Below are positions 49,010 to 64,000 of a DNA stretch of 64,000 nt, piece after piece. The notes under the pieces are model-generated. The model was not told where the DNA came from, made no database searches, and saw only the letters and a list, made by a program, of their open reading frames with translations. Source of the DNA: Deinococcus budaensis (GTDB taxonomy: Bacteria > Deinococcota > Deinococci > Deinococcales > Deinococcaceae); assembly GCF_014201885.1 (NCBI RefSeq), contig NZ_JACHFN010000016.1:1-64000 (forward strand), in the 5' to 3' direction. Made by a program: the position numbers and the translations under genes. Numbering within the stretch: position 1 is the stretch's first letter; each line of letters starts with the position of its first letter.

Positions 49010-50394
49010 GAGAGTTGCAGCGGCGCGCCGGGGTCCAGTTCCTCCGGCTCGTCGTCCTCATCCCCCAGGGCCGCGCCCGGGATGCTCAGCACGAACTCGG
49101 CGCCGCCGCCCGCCGGGGTGCTGGCCCGCAGGGTGCCGCCGTGCAGCCCCGCGATCTGACGCGAGACGCTCAGGCCCAGGCCGCTGGAGCCGCTGCCGCT
49201 GACAAAGGGGTCGAAGATCCGTTCTCCCAGGTCGGCGGGCAGGCCGGGACCGCTGTCGCGCACGGTAAAGGTCGCGTGCTCGGCCGTCTCGGTCAGGGTC
49301 AGGGTGACCGTGCCCTCCGGCCCGGCGGCGCGGCGGGCGTTGGCAAGCAGGTTGCGCAGCGCCTGGGTCAGGCGGTCGGGGTCGCACAGCAGCATCCCCC
49401 CCCAGCCGCCCGCGAAGGTGGTGCCGGGCACCAGCCGGTCGAGGCGCCCGCGCAGCGTGGCGGCGGGGATAAAGTGCCACGCCACCTTCATCTCCAGCTG
49501 CCCGCGCGCGAGCTGCATCAGGTCCTGGGTCGTGAAGGTCAGCTCGTCGGCCACCAGGGCGGCGCGGGCGACCTCGGGGTCGTGGGTGCGGTCGGCGGCG
49601 CGGGTCAGGCTGGCCTGAAGCACCGTCAGCGGGGCGCCGAGTTCATGCACGATCTGCCCCAGCAGCTGTTTTTCACGCGCCTGCCCGGCCTCGATGCGGA
49701 CCAGCAGGCGGTTGAGGGCGGCCAGCAGGCGGTGGACCTCGTCCTCGCGCTGCGGCAGCGGCAGGGTGGCGACGCTGCGCGTGGGGTCGATGCGGTCGGC
49801 CAGGTCGGCGGCCTCGCCCAGGTCGGCCAGCGCCCGCTTGCCCACCCACCAGCCCAGCGGCAGCATCAGCGCCGGGGTGAGCAGCAGCGCCAGCAGCAGC
49901 GCGCGGGTGGCGCTCTCGCGGGCGTTCACCAGGTCGTCTTCGGGCAGCGCCACCCAGACGGTTCCGAAGTCCCCGGCGGGGCGGGTAGCGGCGCGCATGG
50001 GCGTGTCCAGGATGGGAAAGCGGCTGCGGCCCGCGTACGGAAAAGGCTCGCCCGAGGTCAGCCGCAGCGAACTCGCCGCCGCGATCACCCGGCCCTGGTC
50101 GTCCAGAATGGTGGTGTAGCCGTTGATGGGGGGCAGCTTCTCGCCCAGGCCCAGTTCGAGATTGGTGAAGCGTTCGGCCACAGCCTCCGCCCGGTCCTCC
50201 AGCCTCGCTTGAAATTGCCGGTCCATGCTGCGCAGCAGCAGCGTCATTACGCCCAGGCCGATCACGCTGATCAGGGCCAGCGCCACCAGCGTGTACACCA
50301 GCGCCAGCCGGAAGCGCAGGCTGTGGCGCCACGCCACCCGCGCCGAGCGCAGCGGGGCCGCGCGGGTCACGGGGCCTCCCGCAGGAACCGGCAC
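49006..50394 (-). CDS. Sensor histidine kinase
   Basis: A 462-residue membrane kinase. A cytoplasmic N-terminus is followed by a membrane helix ([25 protein letters not shown]), an extracytoplasmic sensor region, a second helix ([20 protein letters not shown]), a HAMP-like segment, the H-box [14 protein letters not shown] (phospho-His; the usual HELRTPL is changed to HELGAPL), an N-box ([12 protein letters not shown]), a G1 box (VRDSGPGLP) and a G2 box (SSGLGLS). It is read after the response-regulator gene (50466-51125), with 71 bases between them. GTG 50370, behind GGGAGG, is an alternative start. Stimulus unknown. Confidence 0.9.
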   Translation of the reverse strand: MPVPAGGPVTRAAPLRSARVAWRHSLRFRLALVYTLVALALISVIGLGVMTLLLRSMDRQFQARLEDRAEAVAERFTNLELGLGEKLPPINGYTTILDDQGRVIAAASSLRLTSGEPFPYAGRSRFPILDTPMRAATRPAGDFGTVWVALPEDDLVNARESATRALLLALLLTPALMLPLGWWVGKRALADLGEAADLADRIDPTRSVATLPLPQREDEVHRLLAALNRLLVRIEAGQAREKQLLGQIVHELGAPLTVLQASLTRAADRTHDPEVARAALVADELTFTTQDLMQLARGQLEMKVAWHFIPAATLRGRLDRLVPGTTFAGGWGGMLLCDPDRLTQALRNLLANARRAAGPEGTVTLTLTETAEHATFTVRDSGPGLPADLGERIFDPFVSGSGSSGLGLSVSRQIAGLHGGTLRASTPAGGGAEFVLSIPGAALGDEDDEPEELDPGAPLQLS

Positions 50395-50465
50395 GCCCCA
50401 CTCCGGCGGGGAGGCGCGGGGTGGGGCGGGGTCGGGATCATATCCGGAGTGTAGGCCGGGGCGTC

Positions 50466-51125
<660 letters not shown>

Positions 51126-51542
51126 TCAGCGGCCTCCTTCGGGGCGGTCGGGGGTCTTGTCGGTCACGTTGCGTAGGCCCGGCAGGCTGAACACCTGTCC
51201 GGCAGGCTGCGGGGTCAGGGTCAGCTTCAGGCTGCTTAGAAAGCGGGTCAGGGTCACGGTGGTGTTGCCGACCTCCAGCGTGAGCTGTCCGGCCCTGAGG
51301 GTGCCCGGATAGCTGCTTTGCAGGCTGGGGTAGAGGCCACGGGCCTTCTCGTCCTCCTCACGGGAAAAAACCACCTTGACCGGGCCGCTGTAGTCCTTGA
51401 CAAGCTGCACGGTCATGCGGCTGCCGCTGGTCTCGCCGTACCCCACCTTGAGCTGAAGCTCGGGATCCCAGACCGTGAGTTTGAGCGCCTGCGCCGAGCT
51501 GGCGAGGGCAAACAGGGTCAGCAGGGCGAGGGTGCGGGTCAT
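51126..51542 (-). CDS. Secreted hypothetical protein
   Basis: A 138-residue protein with a signal peptide ([19 protein letters not shown]) and a beta-rich mature domain ([29 protein letters not shown]). The start is ATG 51542, 7 bases after TACAGT; an upstream in-frame ATG is unlikely. It ends where the response-regulator gene begins, so it may be the extracytoplasmic sensor partner of the system. Confidence 0.75.
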   Translation of the reverse strand: MTRTLALLTLFALASSAQALKLTVWDPELQLKVGYGETSGSRMTVQLVKDYSGPVKVVFSREEDEKARGLYPSLQSSYPGTLRAGQLTLEVGNTTVTLTRFLSSLKLTLTPQPAGQVFSLPGLRNVTDKTPDRPEGGR

Positions 51543-51737
51543 CGGGGTCACTGTATCCAATCCTCGGGCGCCCGACTGAGAGGGGGCGTCCTATGACTTC
51601 CCACCCTAGCGGCCCAAGCTGACGCCCCCGTGACGCGCCTTTGAGCAGAGATTTACAGCGGCGCAGGCCCTGTTTGCCCGCCGCCGCGCACCAGAGGGGC
51701 GGCCAGCCTGGGGGGCCAGCCGCCGGGAAAGTGGACC

Positions 51738-53348
<1,611 letters not shown>

Positions 53349-53369
53349 TCGGACCTCGATTCAGTGGGG

Positions 53370-53603
53370 TTAGCGGAAAAACAACATGCGGGCCAGGCCG
53401 TACAGCGCGAGCAGCAGGCCCAGCACCTGAATCCAGCGCTCTCCCTGCGCGTAGACCCAGGCGGCGGCGCCCAGCGCCAGAAACAGCAGACCGACCACGA
53501 CTGGGGGCCACGGCTCCGGCAGCCGCCCGATCAGCGGATACACGCCGAAGCCGATGGCCAGCCCCAGCATTCCCAGCAGGGGCCGCCACAGGTCAGGTTT
53601 CAC
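53370..53603 (-). CDS. Small membrane protein
   Basis: A 77-residue protein with two to three hydrophobic helices (LLGMLGLAIGFGVYPLIG, PPVVVGLLFLALGAAAWVY, VLGLLLALYGLARMLFF). GTG start at 53603. It sits between E1beta and E2 in the dehydrogenase operon, 14 bases from E1beta. Function unknown. Confidence 0.65.
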   Translation of the reverse strand: MKPDLWRPLLGMLGLAIGFGVYPLIGRLPEPWPPVVVGLLFLALGAAAWVYAQGERWIQVLGLLLALYGLARMLFFR

Positions 53604-53617
53604 GTCGTCCGGCCCGG

Positions 53618-54627
<1,010 letters not shown>

Positions 54628-54631
<4 letters not shown>

Positions 54632-55749
54632 GCGCGGCCTCCCACGGCTGTACCCGTCTGCTCGGCGCGCAGGAAGGCCTCCTGCTCGCGCAGATGCACC
54701 GGAATGTCGGCGTAGACGTCCTCGAACATGATCTGCCAGTCGGGCTGCCCGGTCGCCTCGGCGGCCAGGACGGCCTCGTCCACCTCGCGGTGGGTGGCGC
54801 GGGTCAACTCGGCGATCTCTCCCGCGTCGATGGGCGCGCCCAGGTGCTCCAGCAGCCGCTCGACCCGCACAATCGGGTCGCGGGCCAGCCATTCGTTCAC
54901 TTCTTCGCGGGTGCGGTAGTTCTTCTCGGCGTCCGCGTCGGCGTTGGAGTGCGAACCGACCCGGTAGGTCAGGCATTCGACGAGCGCCGGACCCTGCCCC
55001 GAACGGACCCCCTCCGCCACGTGCGACAGCACCTCGATCACGGCCACGATGTCGTTGCCGTCCACGTAGTAGCCGGGCATCCCGTAGGCCTTGGCCTTGA
55101 TGTGGATGGTCTCGCTGGCCGTCTGCTCGCGCAGGTGGGTACTGATCGCCCACTGGTTGTTCTCGCAGACAAAGAGGCAGGGTGCCCCAGCCGCGCCCGC
55201 CATGTTCATGCCCGCGTGCCAGTCGCCCTCGCTGGTGGCGCCGTCCCCGAAGGTGCAGACGGTGATCTCGTCCACGCCGAGGTACTTCTGGGCCATGGCG
55301 TTGCCCGCAGCGGGCGGCACCTGCGAGGCGATGGAGGAACTGATAGACACGAAGTTCTGGGCCGCCGAGCCGAAGTGGTGCGGCATCTGGCGGCCCCGGC
55401 AGAGGTCCGAGTTGGTGCCCAGGCACTGGCTGACGATGTCGAGCATGGACACGCCCATCGCCAGACCCAGCGCGTGGTCGCGGTAGTAGGGCCACACCCA
55501 GTCGTGCCCGATGCGCAGCGACCGCGCCAGGCCGACCTGGGTGGCTTCCATGCCGCTGGCCTGCGCGTAGAAGGTGGTGCGGCCCTGCCTGAGTAGCGTG
55601 ACGAGTTTCTTGTCGAACTCCCGGGCGCGCACCATCTCGCGGTGCAGTTCACGCAGCAGCTCGGGCGTGAAGCGCGCGGGCAGTTCCCGGATTGGTTGGC
55701 CGTCTTCAGACACCCAGCGCAGGGGGTCAGACGTGAACGGCTGAATCAT
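54628..55749 (-). CDS. 2-oxoacid dehydrogenase E1 alpha subunit
   Basis: A 373-residue ThDP-dependent subunit, first gene of the operon. [38 protein letters not shown] holds the ThDP/Mg motif (GDG...NN); [17 protein letters not shown] is the phosphorylation-loop-like region. Substrate is probably branched-chain 2-oxoacids or pyruvate. The mRNA starts near 55830 with a palindromic operator; RBS GGAGG precedes ATG 55749. Confidence 0.93.
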
Positions 55750-55818
55750 GGGAAGCCTCCTGAGCGCCGGGGCCGCAGGCGCCGCCGGGTCGGGCGGCAC
55801 TCCAGCTCCAGGGTCTGG

Positions 55819-55840
55819 CTAACGCTCGTTAGGCATTCTA
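55819..55840 (-). promoter_or_regulatory. E1-E2 operon promoter with TetR/PaaR-type operator
   Basis: TAGAAT (minus, 55840-55835) is the -10; just downstream is CTAACGCTCGTTAG (55819-55832), which fits CNAACGNNCGTTNG exactly, the motif known for PaaR (TetR family) in Thermus thermophilus. Overlap with the transcription start implies repression, perhaps lifted by an acyl-CoA. Confidence 0.65.
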
Positions 55841-55969
55841 GCGGCTGGCCCCTTTCCTGTCGTCTCTGCACTCGGCCCCGGCCGGGCCGCGCTTTCCCGC
55901 AGGCCACCCGGCCACGGTGATGGCCGCTGGAATGGCCCACCCCGGCCCGTTGCTACACTCCACCCTGAT

Positions 55970-57778
<1,809 letters not shown>

Positions 57779-58109
57779 AGGTCAACCAGCCAGGTGGAGA
57801 GGGCCGCCGCTGACCTCACCGACATCTGTGAGTGCATGACCCTCCTGGGGCGCCTGCTTCTGGTTCACGGAGCTGAAGGCCGCAAGAGGGGGGTGTGGTG
57901 GCCCTGGCTGCGCAGCGTTTCACGTGAAACGTCGCTGGGGCGTATGCAACGCGGCCCGGACCCGCAGATGAGCAGCTCCGGGGGCTATGGGCCAGAACGG
58001 TGGGCCTTCCTGGCTCGCCTGGGCGGTCTCCACGGCATTCGCGGTCACCGCTAGTATCAGAGAGAACGCGGGGTGAGGCCCTGAGGGGCACCCCGCTGCA
58101 AGGAGACCG
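57779..58109. other. Intergenic region mnmG to rsmG, with parS2, promoter and leader hairpin
   Basis: Holds the second parS (57915-57930), a TAGTAT -10 (58052-58057) and an 8-bp stem GCGGGGTG (58068-58075)/CACCCCGC (58089-58096) just before an AAGGAG RBS at 58100-58105. No terminator or further gene recognised. Confidence 0.6.
57915..57930. other. parS site upstream of rsmG-parA-parB
   Basis: CGTTTCACGTGAAACG is a perfect 16-bp palindrome with the parS core, about 1 kb from parA. Together with the site in mnmG it should seed ParB loading and spreading near oriC. Confidence 0.9.
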
Positions 58110-58142
58110 ATGAAGACACGGACAGGCAGGACAAGACGATGA
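58110..58142 (+). CDS. Tiny ORF 1 in the rsmG leader
   Basis: ATG 58110 behind AAGGAG (58100-58105) encodes [10 protein letters not shown] and stops at TGA 58140-58142. Codons ACA (three times), AGG, AGA and CGA are uncommon in this genome. The stop overlaps the next tiny ORF (ATGA). Likely a leader peptide; not proven. Confidence 0.45.
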   Translation: MKTRTGRTRR

Positions 58143-58158
58143 GCGTCAGGAACAGGTT

Positions 58159-58162
<4 letters not shown>
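58139..58162 (+). CDS. Tiny ORF 2, overlapping the rsmG start
   Basis: ATG 58139 encodes MSVRNRL and stops at TGA 58160-58162, overlapping the rsmG GTG (58159-58161). Together with tiny ORF 1 it makes a chain of overlapping starts and stops leading into rsmG. Could be a coincidence of short frames. Confidence 0.35.
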
Positions 58163-60501
<2,339 letters not shown>

Positions 60502-60524
60502 CGCCAGCAAGTGACCCCAGAAGA

Positions 60525-60562
60525 GCGAGCGGGAGAAGGCGCGTTCAGCCCCTCCCGCTCGC
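60525..60562. terminator. Bidirectional terminator between parB and VanW-family gene
   Basis: GCGAGCGGGAG (60525-60535) pairs perfectly with CTCCCGCTCGC (60552-60562), 11-bp stem, 16-base loop, followed by a T-rich stretch. It serves both convergent genes. Confidence 0.85.
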
Positions 60563-60581
60563 TTCCTTTCTGGGTCTGGGA

Positions 60582-61934
60582 TCAGCGCGTGCCGACCGCA
60601 AAGATGTTGGGCCAGGGGCGGTAACTGCTTTTCAGGGTGTCCTGCTTGAAGGTTTTGCCGTCCCGCACGAACTTGCGCGTCACCTCGATCACGGCGCCCG
60701 GCGCAGCCCAGTCCACCTGCTTGCGCTGCCCGGCTGCGAGGCTGGCGTCGCGAATGACCCGGTCGGGGGGGGCGGGGGTGCTGCTCAGCGTCCTGGGCGC
60801 CCCGACCTCGACTGTGAAGTCGCGCGCCTTGCCAAACACGCTGATGCTCAGGCGGGCTTCCTGGTCGTTCCACTCGGATTGGAACCACAGCGCGCCGCCG
60901 GTGTCGTTGGCGAACCTGAGGTCCTGCGAGGGCTGGTAGATCGTGGCGTCGAGGCCCTGGGGATCGTAGTAATGCACCTGATAGGAGTGGTTGCGCCGCT
61001 CGACCACCGGCAGCCCCGCCGAATACAGGGTGCGGAACACGGTCGTGCTGACCTGACAGATACCGCCGCCCAGGCCGCTGGCCGTACGTTCGCCCGCGAT
61101 CACCAGCCCTGGCACGTACCCGGCCCGCGCCGAGACGGGACCGATGGCCTGGTTGAAAGAAAAGGTCTTCCCCTCGATCAGGCGGTCCTGAAAGTTGCGG
61201 GTGCCTACGTGAATGTTGGTCACGCGCGCCTCGCTGCTGCCGTAGTAGTTTGTCTGCCCGGTGCCCAGATGCGCGGTGATGCCCCTGGTGACGAAGAAGG
61301 CCAGCGTGCGCTTCGGCGCGACCTGCCCGGTCACAGCGACGCTGGCCTTGACCCCCCGGGGGTCTTTCAGGGCGGCCAGGAGGTTGGCACGGGTTTTGGC
61401 CTCGTCGATCTTCAGGGCGTTGCGCTGCACGACGGCCCAGCCGCCCTCCCCCAGGTTCTCGAAACGGGCGTCCTGCGCCTGACGCGGCAGCCCGGCCAGG
61501 AACTTCTTCAGGTCGGCGTCCAGACTCGGGGTGATCACGCCGCGCTGACGCAACTGCGCGACCCGCTCGCCCGGCAGCGTCAGCGTCTGCACGTAGGGCA
61601 CGGTGGTTTTCTGGCCGCCGATCAGGGCCGGGTGGGCCGCCTGCACGGTGATCAGCAGCGGCGCAGTGCGGGCGGGCGCCTTCGGGGCGGGTGGCGCCGT
61701 GGGGGCAGGTGGCGGCGTGACCGGAGCGGCCTCAGCCGGCGCCGGAGTGGGCAGCGGAGCGGGGGCGGGTTCCGGCTCGGGCAGGGGCGGGGGCACCGGC
61801 ACCGGCTCGGGCGCGGGGGTCGGCAGCGGGGCTGGCGGCAGGGCCGGGATGGTCTGGGCCAGGGCCGTGGAGGCGAGGGCGGCGCTCAGCAGCACGCTGG
61901 CGAGCAGACCTCCCGGGGAGGACAGCGGGGACAT
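60582..61934 (-). CDS. Secreted VanW-family protein
   Basis: A 450-residue protein: signal peptide ([18 protein letters not shown]), a long Pro/Ala/Glu linker ([20 protein letters not shown]...), then a peptidoglycan-binding-like domain and the VanW core ([69 protein letters not shown]). VanW domains occur in cell-wall proteins; no exact activity is proven. GATACT is 7 bases before ATG 61934. Confidence 0.88.
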   Translation of the reverse strand: MSPLSSPGGLLASVLLSAALASTALAQTIPALPPAPLPTPAPEPVPVPPPLPEPEPAPAPLPTPAPAEAAPVTPPPAPTAPPAPKAPARTAPLLITVQAAHPALIGGQKTTVPYVQTLTLPGERVAQLRQRGVITPSLDADLKKFLAGLPRQAQDARFENLGEGGWAVVQRNALKIDEAKTRANLLAALKDPRGVKASVAVTGQVAPKRTLAFFVTRGITAHLGTGQTNYYGSSEARVTNIHVGTRNFQDRLIEGKTFSFNQAIGPVSARAGYVPGLVIAGERTASGLGGGICQVSTTVFRTLYSAGLPVVERRNHSYQVHYYDPQGLDATIYQPSQDLRFANDTGGALWFQSEWNDQEARLSISVFGKARDFTVEVGAPRTLSSTPAPPDRVIRDASLAAGQRKQVDWAAPGAVIEVTRKFVRDGKTFKQDTLKSSYRPWPNIFAVGTR

Positions 61935-62030
61935 GCCCGCCAGTATCCCACGTGGCTCCCGGCGGACGAAAACAGCCTCTCCTCATCCGGTGGGGGAGGG
62001 GAGAGGCGGGGCGGGAGCAGCCGGGGCGGC

Positions 62031-63041
62031 TCAGGGCGCCAGCGAGACTTCCCGCCGCTGCCCGGCGAGTTGCCGCGCGATCTCGGTCACGGCGTGATCG
62101 GCGTGGTGGCGGCCGTTCTCGATAAAGACCTGATTCGTCTTGCCCGCAAAACCCGCCGAGCCGACCACGAACAGGCCCGGCACGCTGCTCTGGTAGTGCC
62201 CGTCGAGCACCAGGCAGTCGTCGGGCTGCGCGGCGAGGTCCAGCCCTGCCAGGAAGGAGAGGTCGGGGCGGTAGCCGGTCAGCGCGAAGGTGAAGTGGGT
62301 GGGCAGCTCGGAGGTGGTGCCGTCCCCGCGCTGCACGAGAACGTGTTCAGGGTGAATCTCGACCACCCGCGAACCGAAGTGCGCGGCGATGGAGCCTTCC
62401 TTGATGCGGTTTTCGAGGTCGGGCCGCACCCAGTACTTGAGGGTGGATTTGAGTTCGGGCGCCCGCACGACCATCGTGACCTTGGCCCCGCCGCGCCACA
62501 GGTCCAGGGCCGCGTCCGCCGCCGAGTTTCCGGCCCCGATCACGGTGACGTTCAGGCCCAGAAAGGGGTGCGCCTCGGTGTAGTAGTGGCTGACGTTGGG
62601 GCTGTCCTCGCCGGGAATCCCGAGGTGGACGGGGTGGTCGTAGTACCCGGTCGCCACGACCACCCGCCGGGCCTCGACCACGCCCGGCGTGCCGTCCTGC
62701 GCCTCGACCTCCAGCGTGAAGCCCGCCGGGGCCGCGTGAACGCGCTTCACCTCGGTGTAGAGGCGCACGTTCAGCGCCTCGCGCTGGGTCACCAGGCGGT
62801 AGTACATCAAGGCGTCGCGGCGGTCGGGCTTGTCGTGCCCGGTCACCATCGGATGGTTGCCGATCTCCAGCTCGGGCGCGGTGGTGAAAAAGGTCATGTA
62901 GGTGGGGTACTCGAAAATGGCGTTGACCACGCAGCCTTTTTCCAGCACCACGTAAGTCAATCCCGCCCGCTTGCAGGCGATGGCGGCGGCGAGGCCCACC
63001 GGCCCGGCTCCTACGACGGCGACATCGAACATCTGGCTCAT
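62031..63041 (-). CDS. ypdA: YpdA-family bacillithiol-disulfide reductase (probable)
   Basis: A 336-residue FAD-dependent pyridine nucleotide-disulfide-like oxidoreductase. [22 protein letters not shown] is the FAD site, [29 protein letters not shown] the NADPH site, and [27 protein letters not shown] complete the fold. YpdA reduces bacillithiol disulfide in Firmicutes. Its presence agrees with bshB1 at 9145. CACACT 7 bases before ATG. Confidence 0.88.
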   Translation of the reverse strand: MSQMFDVAVVGAGPVGLAAAIACKRAGLTYVVLEKGCVVNAIFEYPTYMTFFTTAPELEIGNHPMVTGHDKPDRRDALMYYRLVTQREALNVRLYTEVKRVHAAPAGFTLEVEAQDGTPGVVEARRVVVATGYYDHPVHLGIPGEDSPNVSHYYTEAHPFLGLNVTVIGAGNSAADAALDLWRGGAKVTMVVRAPELKSTLKYWVRPDLENRIKEGSIAAHFGSRVVEIHPEHVLVQRGDGTTSELPTHFTFALTGYRPDLSFLAGLDLAAQPDDCLVLDGHYQSSVPGLFVVGSAGFAGKTNQVFIENGRHHADHAVTEIARQLAGQRREVSLAP

Positions 63042-63133
63042 GCGGGAAAGTGTGGCATGGGGGAGGGGAACAGACGGTGAGCCGTTCGGGCAATACCGCG
63101 TGCCGACCGCAGGTTGGACCGGTCGCCTGAGCC

Positions 63134-63733
63134 ATGAACCTTACGCGGTGGGGAAGAGGGGGCCTGATCCTGGGCCTGAGTGGAGTCGCACCTGCGGGAG
63201 GCGGCGGCCCGCCCGGCCCGCTCACCCGTGACGCGGCCCTGCGGGGCCTGCCGGGGGTGACGGTGACGGAGGCCCCGAGCGGCGACTTTGAGGAGGATTC
63301 CGCCCGCTGGATGACGGGCGTGGGCTATACCTATGCCGTGCAGGTGCGGGTGGGCGAGCGGGCCGAACGGGTCCTGCTCTCCCCGGGGGCCATCCGCAAC
63401 AGCGCCATGGTCAATGACCTGCTCGCCTGTGTGGAAACGACCCAGCCCACCGCCGCTCAGCGTCAGGCCCTCGTGACCGTGGCACGCGGCTTCCTGACCG
63501 CCTGTGCGCCCACCCTCGCCGCGCAGGCCCAGTCGGTCTGGGGGGGATTGACGAGCCACCATGGGGCCGGGGCGTTGGGCTGGCAGGACCGTTAGCTGGG
63601 CCGGGTGCTGGTGGGCTGGAGCGGACGCGAGGGTCTGACTGTGGCGGGCCGCGAGGTCAGCGGGCTGAACGTGACCTGGCCCGGTGACTCCGGCCGCTGC
63701 GTCTTCGAGGCCGCCGCGTTCCCCGGAGGGTGA
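63134..63733 (+). pseudogene. Unknown secreted-type protein interrupted by an amber codon
   Basis: The first frame (63134-63595) gives 153 residues with a hydrophobic N-terminus (GGLILGLSGVAPAGG) and ends at TAG 63593-63595. The same frame continues openly with typical coding sequence (LGRVLVGWSGREGLTVAGREV...[13 protein letters not shown]) to TGA 63731-63733, so a 199-residue protein is predicted if the TAG were sense. I see no homologue name. A nonsense mutation, sequencing error or real stop are all possible. Confidence 0.6.
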
Positions 63734-63760
63734 CCGCAGCCTGCCCATTACACTCAGGCC

Positions 63761-64000
63761 ATGACGCAGACGGCTCAGGGGCAGACCCGCAAAGAATCCG
63801 ACACGATGGGCACGCTGGACGTGGACGCCAGCCGCCTCTGGGGCGCGCAGACCGAGCGCTCCATCCACAACTTTCCCATCGGGCGCGACACCTTCGTCTG
63901 GGGCCGCCCCGTCATCCGGGCGCTGGGCATCCTGAAAAAGGGCGCGGCGCAGGCCAATGCCGAACTGGGCGAACTGCCGGGGGACATCGCGGACCTGATC
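63761..64000 (+). CDS. fumC: Fumarate hydratase class II (partial, runs off right edge)
   Basis: The first 80 residues of a fumarase/aspartase superfamily protein: [36 protein letters not shown] is the canonical FumC start. Interconverts fumarate and malate in the TCA cycle. TACACT at 63749-63754 lies 6 bases before ATG 63761. Aspartate ammonia-lyase is an alternative, but the N-terminus fits FumC better. Confidence 0.88.
   Translation, partial: MTQTAQGQTRKESDTMGTLDVDASRLWGAQTERSIHNFPIGRDTFVWGRPVIRALGILKKGAAQANAELGELPGDIADLI

Overview
The window looks like Deinococcus chromosome around the replication origin. The DNA is very GC-rich, and several markers agree: a ddrC homologue with an upstream radiation/desiccation response motif, bacillithiol genes (bshB1, ypdA), a glmS ribozyme, and many starts placed 5-8 bases after a TANNNT -10 box, as expected for leaderless mRNAs.

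Layout. 1-11.9 kb: an edge fragment of an IS1-like transposase, then nth (endonuclease III), a def-fmt formylation pair, TPR and lipoprotein genes, two tandem secreted alpha/beta hydrolases, an MFS transporter, bshB1, a macrodomain gene and gmk. 12-21 kb: glmS with its self-cleaving ribozyme leader, a class II photolyase, a Cys/Met PLP enzyme, a TRIC-like channel, rpmF, menG and kbl. 21-25.5 kb: a three-gene operon of unknown function (roadblock-like protein, membrane-anchored protein, long coiled-coil protein); its first and third products share an N-terminal domain. 25.5-32.5 kb: tsaE, ackA-pta, two LptF/LptG-family permeases and ddrC. 32.9-42 kb: trmK, a MOSC protein, tyrS behind a leader with a terminator and an Arg-rich micro-ORF, pyk, eno, dnaN, oriC and dnaA. 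oriC has 13 DnaA boxes and a DnaA-trio tract; a second cluster of six boxes lies between tyrS and pyk.

43.6-47.9 kb: an AT-rich 4.3-kb element has integrated into the competence gene dprA, splitting it at a conserved motif. It carries a large serine recombinase, an excisionase-like protein, an unknown protein with a His-Phe-His motif and a small secreted protein. The recombinase ORF runs through the attachment core. In the integrated form its C-terminus is made of antisense dprA sequence. In the circular form the same frame continues for 23 different residues.

48.6-64 kb: a two-component system, a branched-chain 2-oxoacid dehydrogenase operon (E1alpha, E1beta, E2) behind a TetR/PaaR-type operator, then mnmG, rsmG, parA and parB with two parS sites (one inside mnmG), a VanW-family protein, ypdA, a gene interrupted by an amber codon, and the start of fumC.

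A further item is a dispersed unit of about 63 bp, present three times (111, 9955 and 32845). Each copy is a sigma70-type promoter followed at the predicted +1 by a short stem-loop and a T-run, so it would produce an RNA of only about 27 nt.
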